Below are positions 1 through 11,154 of a stretch of DNA of 64,000 nucleotides, piece after piece (positions within the stretch are counted from its first letter, which is position 1; each line of letters starts with the position of its first letter). Origin of the DNA: Deltaproteobacteria bacterium (GTDB taxonomy: Bacteria; Desulfobacterota; DSM-4660; Desulfatiglandales; Desulfatiglandaceae); contig JAIPDI010000019.1 in the NCBI GenBank assembly GCA_021737785.1, positions 29,997 through 93,996 of the forward strand, in the 5' to 3' direction. Both the position numbers and the translations under genes were made by a program. The notes below the pieces were generated by a model. It was given only the letters and a program-made list of their open reading frames with translations. It had not been told where the DNA came from and ran no database searches.

Positions 1-632
1 TGGAAATCCCCTGGGGCGACGGCTGGGAAAAGACGGCGGACCGGCTGAATGATTTGGATAGCCCTCCCCTCCTCTCGGCAAGGACGCCCATGACCCATGA
101 AGCGGCCGACACGACGCTTGCCATGGTCCGGGCCGGCATCTCCATCATTCACATCGAGGGGACCCAGGACGGCCGCTTTCAGGACGATGATCAGGCCTAT
201 CTGAAGGAGGGGATCCGGTCGGTCCACCTGCGACTGGTGGAGGAAAATGTCCGGGACGGTGTTACCCTCTTGGCGAGCGGCGGGATTTCCATGGCAGAGC
301 ATGTGGCCAAATCCATCATCTGCGGGGCGGACGGGGTGTTGGTCGATTTTCCGATCCTGGTCGCCTTGGAATGCCGCATGTGCCGAAGATGTACCAAGGG
401 TCTCTCCTGTCCCATGGATATTAAAGACGCCACGGCAGACTGGGTCGCCTCCCGGGTGGTGAATCTCATAGGTGCCTGGCACAATCAGCTTTTGGAGATG
501 ATGGGGGCCATGGGGATTCGGGATGCACGCCGGTTGCGCGGCGAGGCGGGAAGGGCCATGTTTTTCGAGGAACTGGAGAGGGATACCTTCAGCGCCATGG
601 GTGACGTCGAGGAGGGATGCGACATTGAATAG
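1..632 (+). CDS. Glutamate synthase-type FMN domain protein (5'-truncated)
   Basis: C-terminal part of a protein whose start lies left of the window; codons are in phase from base 3 and stay open. It resembles the FMN-binding (synthase) domain of glutamate synthase: a glycine-rich phosphate loop (LASGGIS), a GADGVLVDFP segment, and the cysteine cluster C-x2-C-x2-C-x5-C (CRMCRRC...C) that matches the Fe-S site following this barrel. It is clearly a paralogue of the next gene: both share the pattern ASGGI, AK-I, GADG, LVALEC and a terminal helix ending in a MG motif. It ends with an 8-base overlap with the next gene, so the two are probably co-translated. Without the N-terminus I cannot say whether it carries its own ferredoxin domain or whether it is a true GltB subunit or another FMN oxidoreductase. 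Confidence 0.75.
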   Translation, partial: EIPWGDGWEKTADRLNDLDSPPLLSARTPMTHEAADTTLAMVRAGISIIHIEGTQDGRFQDDDQAYLKEGIRSVHLRLVEENVRDGVTLLASGGISMAEHVAKSIICGADGVLVDFPILVALECRMCRRCTKGLSCPMDIKDATADWVASRVVNLIGAWHNQLLEMMGAMGIRDARRLRGEAGRAMFFEELERDTFSAMGDVEEGCDIE

Positions 633-2115
633 TTCAGAGCCATTTCAGTTTCCGGAGGTGGTCCCCACCCCCTCCCGGTTCAGGAATCCCATCGGAAAAT
701 ACCGGCTTCACCGCACGACCGACTGCATCGCCTGCGGCAAGTGCGTGGAGCTGTGTCCATACGGCGTGCATGTGATCAAGCGGGGCAATGTCCTCATCGC
801 GAGACACGACCGGTGCGTAGGACCGGAGTGTAGCGAGCCCTGCACCGAGGCGTGCCCGGTCCAGGCCCTGTCCATCAGGAAAAATCCCGATTTTGACGTG
901 ATGGGGGATCTTCGCTGGCCCCCGGATCTTTTGGTCAGCACCTGGCACATGGCCGAACTGGGTAAGGTCCCCCCAAAAGGACTTGAGTACCGCATCGGGG
1001 GTTCAGGGGGCGGATTTGACAAGCTTCGCATCGTGTTTCCGAAAAAGACGGCCAATCCCGCACAAGACGAGAGGGATCCGGACCTGGGGGTCGTCCTCAA
1101 CCGGAGAAACGACACGGCCCACAGGATCCGGATCCAAGTCCCCTTTTACGGGGGCGGCATGTCCTACGGTTCGGTCAGCATTCACACCATGCTCAGCCGG
1201 ATCAAGGCGGCCGCGGCCCTGGGGACCTTTTGCTGCACCGGGGAAGGAGGCTATCCCGATGAGCTGAAACCCTATGACCGTCACGTCATCACCCAGGTGG
1301 CCACCGGGCTTTTCGGCGTGCGGGAGGAGACTATCCAGCGGGTTCGGATCGTGGAGTTCAAGTATGCCCAGGGGGCAAAACCGGGCCTGGGCGGCCATCT
1401 CCTGGGCGACAAGGTGACCCCGGGTGTGGCCCGCATGCGGGAGGCCGTGGCCGGGTATCCCCTCTTTTCTCCGTTTCCGTTTCACAGCGTCTACTCGGTG
1501 GAAGACCACAAAAAACACGTGGACTGGATCAAGGCCGTCAATCCCAAGGCCCTGGTCTCGGTCAAGGTCTCCACCCCCACGGACGTGGATATGGTGGCGG
1601 TGGGGAGCTATTATGCCGGGGCCCATATCATCCATCTGGACGGGAGCTACGGGGGCACGGGCGCGGCCCCGGACATTGCCAAGAAGAATATCGCCATGCC
1701 GCTGGAATATGCCGTTCCCAAGGTCCACCGCTTCCTCCAGGAAGAGGGGGTGAGGGACAAGATCACGGTCATTGCCAGCGGCGGGATACGGACCCCCCAC
1801 GACATGGCCAAGATCATCGCCCTGGGGGCCGACGGGATCTGCACCGGGACCGCAGACCTGGTGGCCCTGGAATGCATCCGATGCCATAACTGCGAGAGCG
1901 GCCGGGGTTGCGCCCGGGGGATCGCCACCACCGACCCGGAGCTGCTGAATCTCGTGGATGTGGAGTGGGGGAAGCAGCGGATCATCAATATGTTTCTGGC
2001 ATGGCGCGAAGAACTGATACGCATACTCAAAAAACTGGGCATGGGCAGCCTGACCGAGCTGGTGGGCCGCACCGATTGTCTGGTGCATCTGGACTATATG
2101 AAGAGAAGTGACTAA
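625..2115 (+). CDS. Glutamate synthase FMN subunit with N-terminal ferredoxin domain
   Basis: About 496 residues. Residues roughly 30-80 form a ferredoxin-like domain with C-x2-C-x2-C-x3-C (CIACGKCVELC) and a second, irregular cysteine group (CVGPECSEPCTEAC). The rest is the FMN-binding glutamate synthase barrel (GGGMSYGSVS, GTGAAPD, IASGGIRT) ending in a cysteine cluster (CIRCHNC...C) typical of the Fe-S site. In the family this subunit condenses 2-oxoglutarate with ammonia channelled from a glutaminase to give glutamate. I chose the TTG at 625 because GGAGG lies about 9 bases upstream and it overlaps the previous stop; the frame stays open further upstream (GTG at 601). The archaeal-type split arrangement (FMN subunit separate from the glutaminase) is known from anaerobes. 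The reductant is probably ferredoxin, by inference from the fused domain. Confidence 0.85.
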   Translation: MNSSEPFQFPEVVPTPSRFRNPIGKYRLHRTTDCIACGKCVELCPYGVHVIKRGNVLIARHDRCVGPECSEPCTEACPVQALSIRKNPDFDVMGDLRWPPDLLVSTWHMAELGKVPPKGLEYRIGGSGGGFDKLRIVFPKKTANPAQDERDPDLGVVLNRRNDTAHRIRIQVPFYGGGMSYGSVSIHTMLSRIKAAAALGTFCCTGEGGYPDELKPYDRHVITQVATGLFGVREETIQRVRIVEFKYAQGAKPGLGGHLLGDKVTPGVARMREAVAGYPLFSPFPFHSVYSVEDHKKHVDWIKAVNPKALVSVKVSTPTDVDMVAVGSYYAGAHIIHLDGSYGGTGAAPDIAKKNIAMPLEYAVPKVHRFLQEEGVRDKITVIASGGIRTPHDMAKIIALGADGICTGTADLVALECIRCHNCESGRGCARGIATTDPELLNLVDVEWGKQRIINMFLAWREELIRILKKLGMGSLTELVGRTDCLVHLDYMKRSD

Positions 2116-2134
2116 AGCGGACACCCGCAACCAA

Positions 2135-2240
2135 TCCCGCCCAGGCGGGACTCACGCAAGGACACAGAGCACACAAAGATTTTTTTTGAAAATAAACGGG
2201 AACATGCCCTTTTCTCTGTGTTCTTTGTGGCTCCGTGTGA
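2135..2240. repeat. Hairpin plus inverted pair of the CACAAAGA/ACACAGAG word repeat
   Basis: A perfect 7-bp hairpin (TCCCGCC/GGCGGGA, 2135-2150) is followed by two opposed copies of a word-like repeat. The left arm (2151-2180) reads CTCACGCAAGGACACAGAG then CACACAAAGA. The right arm (2212-2240) is TCTCTGTGTTCTTTGTGG followed by CTCCGTGTGA. The arms could pair as a long imperfect hairpin around a T-rich centre. Related copies lie at 28053-28095 and 38363-38392. Confidence 0.75.
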
Positions 2241-2253
2241 TCAGGATAAAGGA

Positions 2254-5240
<2,987 letters not shown>

Positions 5241-5396
5241 CGGGTTGCGGGTTGCTTGGGTTTATTGGGTTGCTTGGGTTCGTTGGGCTTGTTGAGTTAC
5301 GCCCTCTCGCCTGATAACTATTAACCAATAACTCTTAACCTCTTTGCCCTTTGAGCTTTGAGCTTTCAGTTTTCACCTTTGAGCATGTAAACACTA
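5241..5396. repeat. Word-like mosaic repeat tract between glnB and glnD
   Basis: No gene. The tract is built of short degenerate words: GGGTTGC/TTGGGTT repeats (5241-5300), ATAACTATTAACCAATAACTC (5315-5340), and TTTGAGCTTTGAGCTTTCAG (5350-5370), the last being the reverse complement of the word found at 10915-10945 and 14440-14460. No Shine-Dalgarno is obvious before the glnD start. Confidence 0.6.
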
Positions 5397-7991
5397 TTGG
5401 AAGGTTCACAGAAAATTGTCTCGGATTTCCTTGATGAAAGAGGATCCTTCATAAAGACAGAGCTTGATCGCCTTTCCGGGCAGGAGGCGGTCCGAAGCTA
5501 TGCCGACCTGATGGATCAATTTGTCCGGTCCCTCTTTTTCGAGGCCGGATTCCGGGAAAACGGGAGGGAGGCGGCGGACGGCGGCCTCACCGTGATGGCC
5601 CTGGGCGGCTATGGACGAAGAGAGCTCTGTCTCTGTTCTGATGTGGACCTGATGGTGATTCACCAGGGGAAGTTGTCGGACGAGATGAAAGGGGTCATCT
5701 CCCGGGCTATCTATCCCCTCTGGGACGCCAAACTGGAGGTGGGGCATTCCATCCTGACATACCGGGAATGCATTCGACTGGCCGTCACCGATTTCAGGGT
5801 CTTTACTTCACTCCTGGACAGCCGGTTTCTTCTGGGATCCCGGTCTTTTTACCAGCTGTTTCAGGAGGCCTTTTGGTCGCGCATTCAGAGGGAGCAGCCC
5901 CATCTGTTAGGAAAGTTCCTCATCTCCAGGAAGGAACGGGCCGAAAAATACGGTAACGAGGATCATTTTGTGGAGCCTGACCTCAAGGAGGGCCTGGGCG
6001 GTCTTCGGGACCTCCATCTCATGGACTGGATGGCAAGGACCTACTTCCGGTGTGAACGGCTGGAGCAGATCAAGCGCTTTGCGGTCTTCAGCCATGTCGG
6101 TTTTGAGGAACTGGCTGCTTCCAGAAGCTTTCTCCTGAATGTCCGCAACCGGCTGCATCTCCTGGCCAAGCGGAAGGAAGACCGGCTGTTCCTCTCCTTT
6201 CAGAACCGGATCGCCAAAGACCTGGGTTATGCGGACAGGCCTCATATCTCGGGGCCTGAAAGGCTCATGCGGGACCTCTATCTCCACCTGAACCGGGTCC
6301 GGTACCGTCACGATGAATTTCTGGCGAAGAGCCTGGATATGATCGACCCCGGGCCGGCGGAAGAGGCCTTGGATCAACTCCCCGGGGAGTTCCAAATCTT
6401 AAAGGGAAATATCGTCTTAAAGGAAGGTTCGCTCTTTGAAAAAAATCCTCTGATCATCCTCCATGCCCTGAAGGAGGCCAATAAACGGGGCCTTTTCTTG
6501 GGTTCCGGCTTTATCTGGGAAGCGGAAGAGATTATCGCCCAAAGGGGACAGGATCTGGTCGATTCGGCCGAGGCAAGGGCACTCTTCCTGGAGATCCTCC
6601 TGAGGCCCCGGAACTCGAAGATCGTCAGGCTGGCCCTCGAGATCGGACTCATCACCCTCTTTATTCCTGAATTCAGCGAGATCAGGAATCTCCCCCAGTT
6701 CGGGTATTATCATGTCATGACCGTGGACCTTCACTCCCTCAGGGCCATGGAGGTGCTGAACGAGATCTCACAGGGCTTTTACGACAGGCAATGGCCCCTT
6801 CTCAGGAAGGTCTTCGAAAGGATTGAACACCCGGACCGGCTCTTCCTGGCCGCGCTCCTCCATGATATCGCCAAAGGGGAGAACACGGATCATGCGGAGA
6901 AGGGAGGCAAGATGATCATCCGGATCCTCCAGCGGCTCGGCGTGGCCGGGGAGGCCCTTGATGTCATCCCTTTCCTGGTGAAACACCACCTGTTGCTGGT
7001 GAACGTGTCCCAGCGCAGGGACCTCAGCGATGAGAAGACCTCGGTCCAGGTGGCCCAGGCCATCCAGGATAAGGAACGGCTCAAGATGCTCTTCCTTCTC
7101 ACCGTGGCCGACAGTTTTGCCACCGGTCCCATGGCCCGGAGCGACTGGAAGATCGTGCTGTTGACCGAGCTGTTTGTAAAGGTGAGGCGCATCCTGGAGC
7201 GGGGGCTTCTGGCCTCCCCCGATGCCACCCAGGAGATCACGGGCAAGAAGGAGGCCCTTTTGGAGGCGCTGCGGCCGGAGTTCCCGGTGGGGGAGGTTCT
7301 GAAACTGATGGATCAGGTATCCTCCCGATATTTTCTGAGTGCTGCACCCGAGGACATGGTCCACCACTTCCGCATGGCCCTGACCCTGGGCGAAAGAAGG
7401 CACGCATGGGTCCTTCAGCGGGTGGCCGATGCACCCGTCACCCGCATCATCCAGTGCACCCATGACCGCCCGGGTCTCTACAGTAAAATGGTGGGTGTCT
7501 TGACACTCAACAACATCGAAATCCTGTCCGCCCACATCTTCACCCTGAAAAACGGACTGGCTTTTGACATCTACGAGGTGACCAATCCGTTGGACCGGTA
7601 CCGGGAGGCGGAGCGATGGGAGAAGACATTGACCGACGTCCGGCTGGCACTGGAAGACCGGCTCCCGTTGGACGATCTGATCCGGGAAAAGGGACAGTCC
7701 CTCTATGCGGAAGACTATCATCGGCCCATAGCCAAAAAGGTTAAGGTGGACAACGAGGCCTCTGATTTTTTTACGGTGATCGAGATCAGTTCGGCCACGA
7801 GCGTGGGACTGGCCTACACCCTGGCAAAACAGATCTTCTCTTTAGGTCTCAACATCCGGTTCGCCAAGGTCAACAGCGATGAAGAAAGGCTTCGGGGCGT
7901 CTTTTACGTGAAAGATGCCGGCGGCCAGAAGATCTATGAGGACGACAAGGTGGCCGAGATCAGGGATCAGCTGATGGCTGCGGGGCAGTGA
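5397..7991 (+). CDS. glnD: PII uridylyltransferase / uridylyl-removing enzyme
   Basis: About 864 residues, the usual GlnD size. Domains in order: nucleotidyltransferase (GGYGRREL...SDVD, residues 70-84), the GlnD PII-binding helical region (DLKEGLGGLRDLH), an HD phosphohydrolase (LLHDIAKGENTDHAEKG, around residue 488) and two C-terminal ACT domains (around 680 and 790) that sense glutamine. It uridylylates PII Tyr51 when glutamine is low and removes UMP when it is high, matching the adjacent glnB and glutamate synthase. The only canonical start that keeps the N-terminus is TTG at 5397, nine bases after an in-frame stop; it has no clear Shine-Dalgarno. The start is therefore the weakest point. 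Confidence 0.93.
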   Translation: MEGSQKIVSDFLDERGSFIKTELDRLSGQEAVRSYADLMDQFVRSLFFEAGFRENGREAADGGLTVMALGGYGRRELCLCSDVDLMVIHQGKLSDEMKGVISRAIYPLWDAKLEVGHSILTYRECIRLAVTDFRVFTSLLDSRFLLGSRSFYQLFQEAFWSRIQREQPHLLGKFLISRKERAEKYGNEDHFVEPDLKEGLGGLRDLHLMDWMARTYFRCERLEQIKRFAVFSHVGFEELAASRSFLLNVRNRLHLLAKRKEDRLFLSFQNRIAKDLGYADRPHISGPERLMRDLYLHLNRVRYRHDEFLAKSLDMIDPGPAEEALDQLPGEFQILKGNIVLKEGSLFEKNPLIILHALKEANKRGLFLGSGFIWEAEEIIAQRGQDLVDSAEARALFLEILLRPRNSKIVRLALEIGLITLFIPEFSEIRNLPQFGYYHVMTVDLHSLRAMEVLNEISQGFYDRQWPLLRKVFERIEHPDRLFLAALLHDIAKGENTDHAEKGGKMIIRILQRLGVAGEALDVIPFLVKHHLLLVNVSQRRDLSDEKTSVQVAQAIQDKERLKMLFLLTVADSFATGPMARSDWKIVLLTELFVKVRRILERGLLASPDATQEITGKKEALLEALRPEFPVGEVLKLMDQVSSRYFLSAAPEDMVHHFRMALTLGERRHAWVLQRVADAPVTRIIQCTHDRPGLYSKMVGVLTLNNIEILSAHIFTLKNGLAFDIYEVTNPLDRYREAERWEKTLTDVRLALEDRLPLDDLIREKGQSLYAEDYHRPIAKKVKVDNEASDFFTVIEISSATSVGLAYTLAKQIFSLGLNIRFAKVNSDEERLRGVFYVKDAGGQKIYEDDKVAEIRDQLMAAGQ

Positions 7992-8088
7992 AGAATTGGG
8001 AATGAAGTATGAGAAGTGAAAAATGAAAAAGGAAAGCCGATAAGGGGATAACCAATAACCGATAACTGACAACTGATAACCGACACCC
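7992..8088. repeat. Word-like repeat tract before hisH
   Basis: About 97 bp without a gene, made of AGAAGTGAAAAATGAAAAAGG and then AATAACCGATAACTGACAAC words. The second word is related to the ATAACTATTAACC word at 5315-5340. It runs to within three bases of the hisH ATG, leaving no recognisable ribosome binding site. Confidence 0.6.
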
Positions 8089-8727
8089 ATGATCGCAATC
8101 ATCGACTATAAGGCGGGAAACCTCAGAAGCGTGGAGCGCGCCCTCAGGGGGCTTGGATTTCCATGCCGGATCACGCACGACAGGACCCGGATCCTGGAAG
8201 CGGACAGGGTCGTCTTCCCCGGGGTCGGGGCGGCCGGGCAGGCCATGGCCGACCTGAGACAACTCGGTCTGGACCGGGTGTTGCGCCGGGCGCTTGAGGA
8301 GGGCCGCCCATTTCTGGGGATATGCCTCGGGGCCCAGGTCATCCTGGAGAGGAGCGAGGAGGACCATGCAGCGTGCCTGGGGCTCATGGCCGGAGAGGCC
8401 AGGTCCTTCCCGGTTCCCCTCCCCTCCCCTGAAAACGGACGACTCAAGATCCCCCATATGGGATGGAACGGCGTCACGCAGGTGAGGAAACATCCGGTGC
8501 TGAAAGGGATCGGGCCGGAAGATGAGTTTTATTTTGTGCACGCCTATTATCCGGCCCCGGCGTCCCAAGCCCATGTCATCGGAACGACCGACTATGGAAT
8601 CCGGTTTCCCTCGATCATCGGCAGGAGGAATCTTATCGCCATGCAGTTTCATCCGGAAAAGAGCGGGAGACCGGGCCTTCAAATATTGAAGAACTTCTGC
8701 GAATGGGACGGCAACCATGCTGAGTAA
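8089..8727 (+). CDS. hisH: Imidazole glycerol phosphate synthase glutaminase subunit
   Basis: 212 residues, class I glutamine amidotransferase. Catalytic triad visible: Cys79 in GICLGAQ, His188 and Glu190 in QFHPEKSG. The oxyanion/PGVG motif ([11 protein letters not shown]) near residue 43-53 is present. HisH releases ammonia from glutamine and channels it to HisF, which forms imidazole glycerol phosphate and AICAR in histidine synthesis. It overlaps hisF by 11 bases, as expected for obligate partners. No other his genes are in the window. Confidence 0.95.
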   Translation: MIAIIDYKAGNLRSVERALRGLGFPCRITHDRTRILEADRVVFPGVGAAGQAMADLRQLGLDRVLRRALEEGRPFLGICLGAQVILERSEEDHAACLGLMAGEARSFPVPLPSPENGRLKIPHMGWNGVTQVRKHPVLKGIGPEDEFYFVHAYYPAPASQAHVIGTTDYGIRFPSIIGRRNLIAMQFHPEKSGRPGLQILKNFCEWDGNHAE

Positions 8728-9496
8728 ACGGATCATCCCCTGCCTGGACGTGCGGAACGGAAAGACCACCAAGGGGATCCGGTTCAAAGAGAACGTGGAT
8801 ATCGGCGATCCGGTGGACATGGGCCGCTATTATTTCGAAGAGGGGGCCGACGAGATCGTGTTCTACGACATCACCGCCTCAAACGAGGGCCGGGACATCA
8901 TGATCGATGTGGTCAGCCGGGTGGCCGAGGCGATCTTTATCCCCTTTTCCGTGGGCGGAGGGGTCCGGTCCCTGGAGGACATGCGGAAGGTCCTTCTGGC
9001 CGGGGCGGAAAAGGTCAGCGTCAACTCGGCCGCGGTCAAAGATCCGGAGATCATTTCCCGAGGCGCAGAGGCATTCGGAAGCCAGTGCATGGTTCTGGGC
9101 ATGGACGTGAAACGGGTGGCGCCCTCTGACGCCATCCCGTCCGGGTACGAGATGGTCATTAACGGCGGCCGGACCGATACGGGTCTGGATGCCCTGGCCT
9201 GGGCCCTGCGTGCGGAGGCCCTGGGTGCCGGTGAAATCTGCCTCAACTCCATCGATGCGGACGGCACCCAAACCGGCTATGAACTGACACTGACCGCGCT
9301 TATTTCCGAACACGTCGGTATCCCGGTGATCGCCTCCGGCGGCGCGGGGAGCATCGATCACATTTATGAGGTCCTCACAAAAGGGAAGGCCGATGCCGCC
9401 CTGGTGGCCTCTATCGTTCACTACAATACCTATTCTGTCAGGGAGATCAAGGACGCCCTTCACGCCCGGGGGGTGAAGGTCAGAATGACGTGGTGA
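8717..9496 (+). CDS. hisF: Imidazole glycerol phosphate synthase cyclase subunit
   Basis: 259 residues, (beta/alpha)8 barrel beginning [15 protein letters not shown]. The catalytic aspartates are in PCLD (residue 11) and GMDVKRV (about 130). Phosphate loops are SVGGGVRS and ASGGAGS. It joins ammonia from HisH to PRFAR, giving IGP for histidine and AICAR for purines. Compared with the usual SxDRDGTxxGYD, this protein reads [13 protein letters not shown], a modest variation. It overlaps hisH, and repeat DNA follows. Confidence 0.94.
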   Translation: MLSKRIIPCLDVRNGKTTKGIRFKENVDIGDPVDMGRYYFEEGADEIVFYDITASNEGRDIMIDVVSRVAEAIFIPFSVGGGVRSLEDMRKVLLAGAEKVSVNSAAVKDPEIISRGAEAFGSQCMVLGMDVKRVAPSDAIPSGYEMVINGGRTDTGLDALAWALRAEALGAGEICLNSIDADGTQTGYELTLTALISEHVGIPVIASGGAGSIDHIYEVLTKGKADAALVASIVHYNTYSVREIKDALHARGVKVRMTW

Positions 9497-9700
9497 TGGG
9501 GCTGGATGCTGGATACTTGATACTGGATGCTAGATGCTGGATGCTGGATAATGGTGGTGGAAACCGGATGGATAGATGACTGGATTAAGTGTATGCGGAA
9601 ATTCCAGGATTTGAAATTTGAGATTTGAGATGCGGCGACAGCGCAAAGGGCTCCCTGCTCTCTGCGCCTCCGCCTTGCGCCAATGCCTTGCGCCTACTAT
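9497..9700. repeat. Mosaic repeat tract between hisF and carA
   Basis: Gene-free. 9503-9550 is a tandem of the GGATGCTGGATACT word (reverse complement of the CCAGCATCCAG tracts at 11100-11140 and 14520-14560). 9605-9632 is a TTGAAATTTGAGATTTGAG word. 9635-9692 contains GCGCAAAGGGCT...CTCTGCGCCTCC and two CGCCTTGCGC/TGCCTTGCGCC units. A related GCGCAGAGCGCAGGG word lies just upstream of bamA (62015-62040). Confidence 0.65.
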
Positions 9701-9701
9701 T

Positions 9702-9735
9702 ATTATGAAAACACTGCTATTATGAAAACACTGCT
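9702..9735 (+). repeat. 17-bp perfect tandem duplication at the carA start
   Basis: ATTATGAAAACACTGCT occurs twice in direct succession (9702-9718 and 9719-9735). The second copy holds the carA ATG (9722). The first copy also has an ATG (9705). It reads six codons (M-K-T-L-L-L) and stops at a TGA (9723-9725) that overlaps the carA start as ATGA. Confidence 0.95.
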
Positions 9736-10858
9736 CGCATTGGAAGACGGTACCCTGTTTCATGGCCGCTCCTTTACCGGTCATTGTGACGCCGTGGGCG
9801 AGATGGTCTTCAATACCAGCATGTCCGGATATCAGGAGATCCTGACCGATCCCTCCTACTGCGGCCAGATGGTAACCATGACCTACCCCCTGATCGGTAG
9901 CTACGGGGTAAACCACGAGGATGTGGAGTCGGCCCGGATACAGGTGAGGGCGCTCCTGGTAAAGGAGTACCAGGAATATCCCAGCAATTATCGATCTGAA
10001 AAGGGCCTGGCCGATTACCTGACAGAGGCAGGCATTCCAGGGATCCAAGGGATCGACACCCGGGCCCTCACCCGGCATATCCGGACGCGGGGGGCCATGA
10101 AGGCCGCCCTCTCCACCCGGGATCTGGATCCCGATTCCCTGGTGGAAAAGGCGAGGCAGTCCCCGGACATGACGGGCCTCGACCTGGCCAAAGCGGTCAC
10201 GTGCCGGGAACCGATGCTGTGGCAAGACAACGGGCTGTCCAGTATCGCCACCGGGCTCCCGGACTTCCAGTGGCCTGAAGAAACAGGATCTTTGCGAATC
10301 GCGGCCATGGATTACGGCATCAAATATAATATTCTCCGATCCCTGGAGAAGCGGGGCTGCACCATCCTGGTCCTTCCTGCGGATACGGACAGCCGGGCCA
10401 TCGACCGGCTGGCCCCGGACGGCCTTTTCCTCAGCAACGGCCCCGGAGACCCGGCACCGGTCTCCTATGCCGTGGATATGATCCGCCATCAGATGGGCCG
10501 CAGACCCATCTTCGGGATCTGCCTGGGCCATCAACTGATCGGCCTGGCTTTAGGGGGGAAGACCTTTAAACTCAAGTTCGGCCATCACGGGGCCAACCAG
10601 CCGGTCAAGGAACTGACCACCGGCCGGGTGGAGATCACGGCCCAAAATCACGGCTTCTGCGTGGATATGGACTCCCTTAACGACTCGGACATCGAGATCA
10701 GCCACATGAACCTTAATGACAACACCGTGGAAGGTCTGGTTCACAAAAAACTGCCGCTCTTTTCCGTCCAATATCACCCCGAGGCCTCGCCCGGCCCACA
10801 CGACGCAGGGTACCTGTTCGACAGGTTTGTGGAGATGGTGAAGACGGGCAAGGGGTGA
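9722..10858 (+). CDS. carA: Carbamoyl phosphate synthase small (glutaminase) subunit
   Basis: 378 residues. The N-terminal half is the CarA-specific domain (MKTLLALEDGTLFHGRSF, NTSMSGYQEILTDPSY). The C-terminal half is a class I glutamine amidotransferase with GICLGHQLIG nucleophile elbow and the HPEASPGPHD His/Glu motif. It supplies ammonia to CarB for carbamoyl phosphate, feeding pyrimidine and arginine synthesis. ATG 9722 is chosen because the family starts exactly at this alignment; an in-frame ATG at 9683 would add a YYYYEN leader of repeat-derived sequence. No Shine-Dalgarno is visible; the duplicated start region may provide coupling instead. carB follows after 296 bp of repeats rather than directly. 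Confidence 0.94.
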   Translation: MKTLLALEDGTLFHGRSFTGHCDAVGEMVFNTSMSGYQEILTDPSYCGQMVTMTYPLIGSYGVNHEDVESARIQVRALLVKEYQEYPSNYRSEKGLADYLTEAGIPGIQGIDTRALTRHIRTRGAMKAALSTRDLDPDSLVEKARQSPDMTGLDLAKAVTCREPMLWQDNGLSSIATGLPDFQWPEETGSLRIAAMDYGIKYNILRSLEKRGCTILVLPADTDSRAIDRLAPDGLFLSNGPGDPAPVSYAVDMIRHQMGRRPIFGICLGHQLIGLALGGKTFKLKFGHHGANQPVKELTTGRVEITAQNHGFCVDMDSLNDSDIEISHMNLNDNTVEGLVHKKLPLFSVQYHPEASPGPHDAGYLFDRFVEMVKTGKG

Positions 10859-11154
10859 GGCGTGAGGAAAGTAGGGAGCAGTCAGTAAGCAGTACGCAGG
10901 AGGGAGCTGAAAGCAAAAAGCTCAAAGCTGAAAGCTCAAAGCGACCCTTGCAAACGGCAGAAGGTGAGAAGGTGAGAGGGTAAGAAGGTAAGCCTTTAGG
11001 GAGCAAGCAGTTTTGGGCTGTTGAGCTGTTGAGCTGATAAGCTGTTAAGTTTTGGCCATCAGCCATGAGCCATCAGCCATCAGCTATCAACCAGTATCAA
11101 GTATCCAGCATCCAGCATCCAGTATCCAGGAACCAGCAACCGGGTAACCAGGAC
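10859..11154. repeat. Mosaic word-repeat tract between carA and carB
   Basis: Nearly 300 bp without a gene. Modules in order: GTGAGGCGTGAGGAAAG-type; GGGAGCAGTCAGTAAGCAG; AGCTGAAAGCTCAAAGC (10915-10945); GGCAGAAGGTGAGAAGGTG followed by AGAGGGTAAG (10956-10995); GCTGTTGAGCTGTTGAGCTG (11018-11040); CATCAGCCATGAGCCATCAG (11057-11090); and ATCCAGCATCCAGTATCCAG (11103-11140). The order of the GTGAG, AGCTGAAAGC, GCAGAAGGTGAG and CCAGCATCC modules repeats at 14416-14596. The tract ends in ACCAGGAC, whose AGGA may serve as the carB ribosome binding site. Confidence 0.75.

Noticed and set aside
9497..11154. Word repeats as a CRISPR array
   Set aside because: Repeats are degenerate, have no constant-length spacers, and no cas genes are near.
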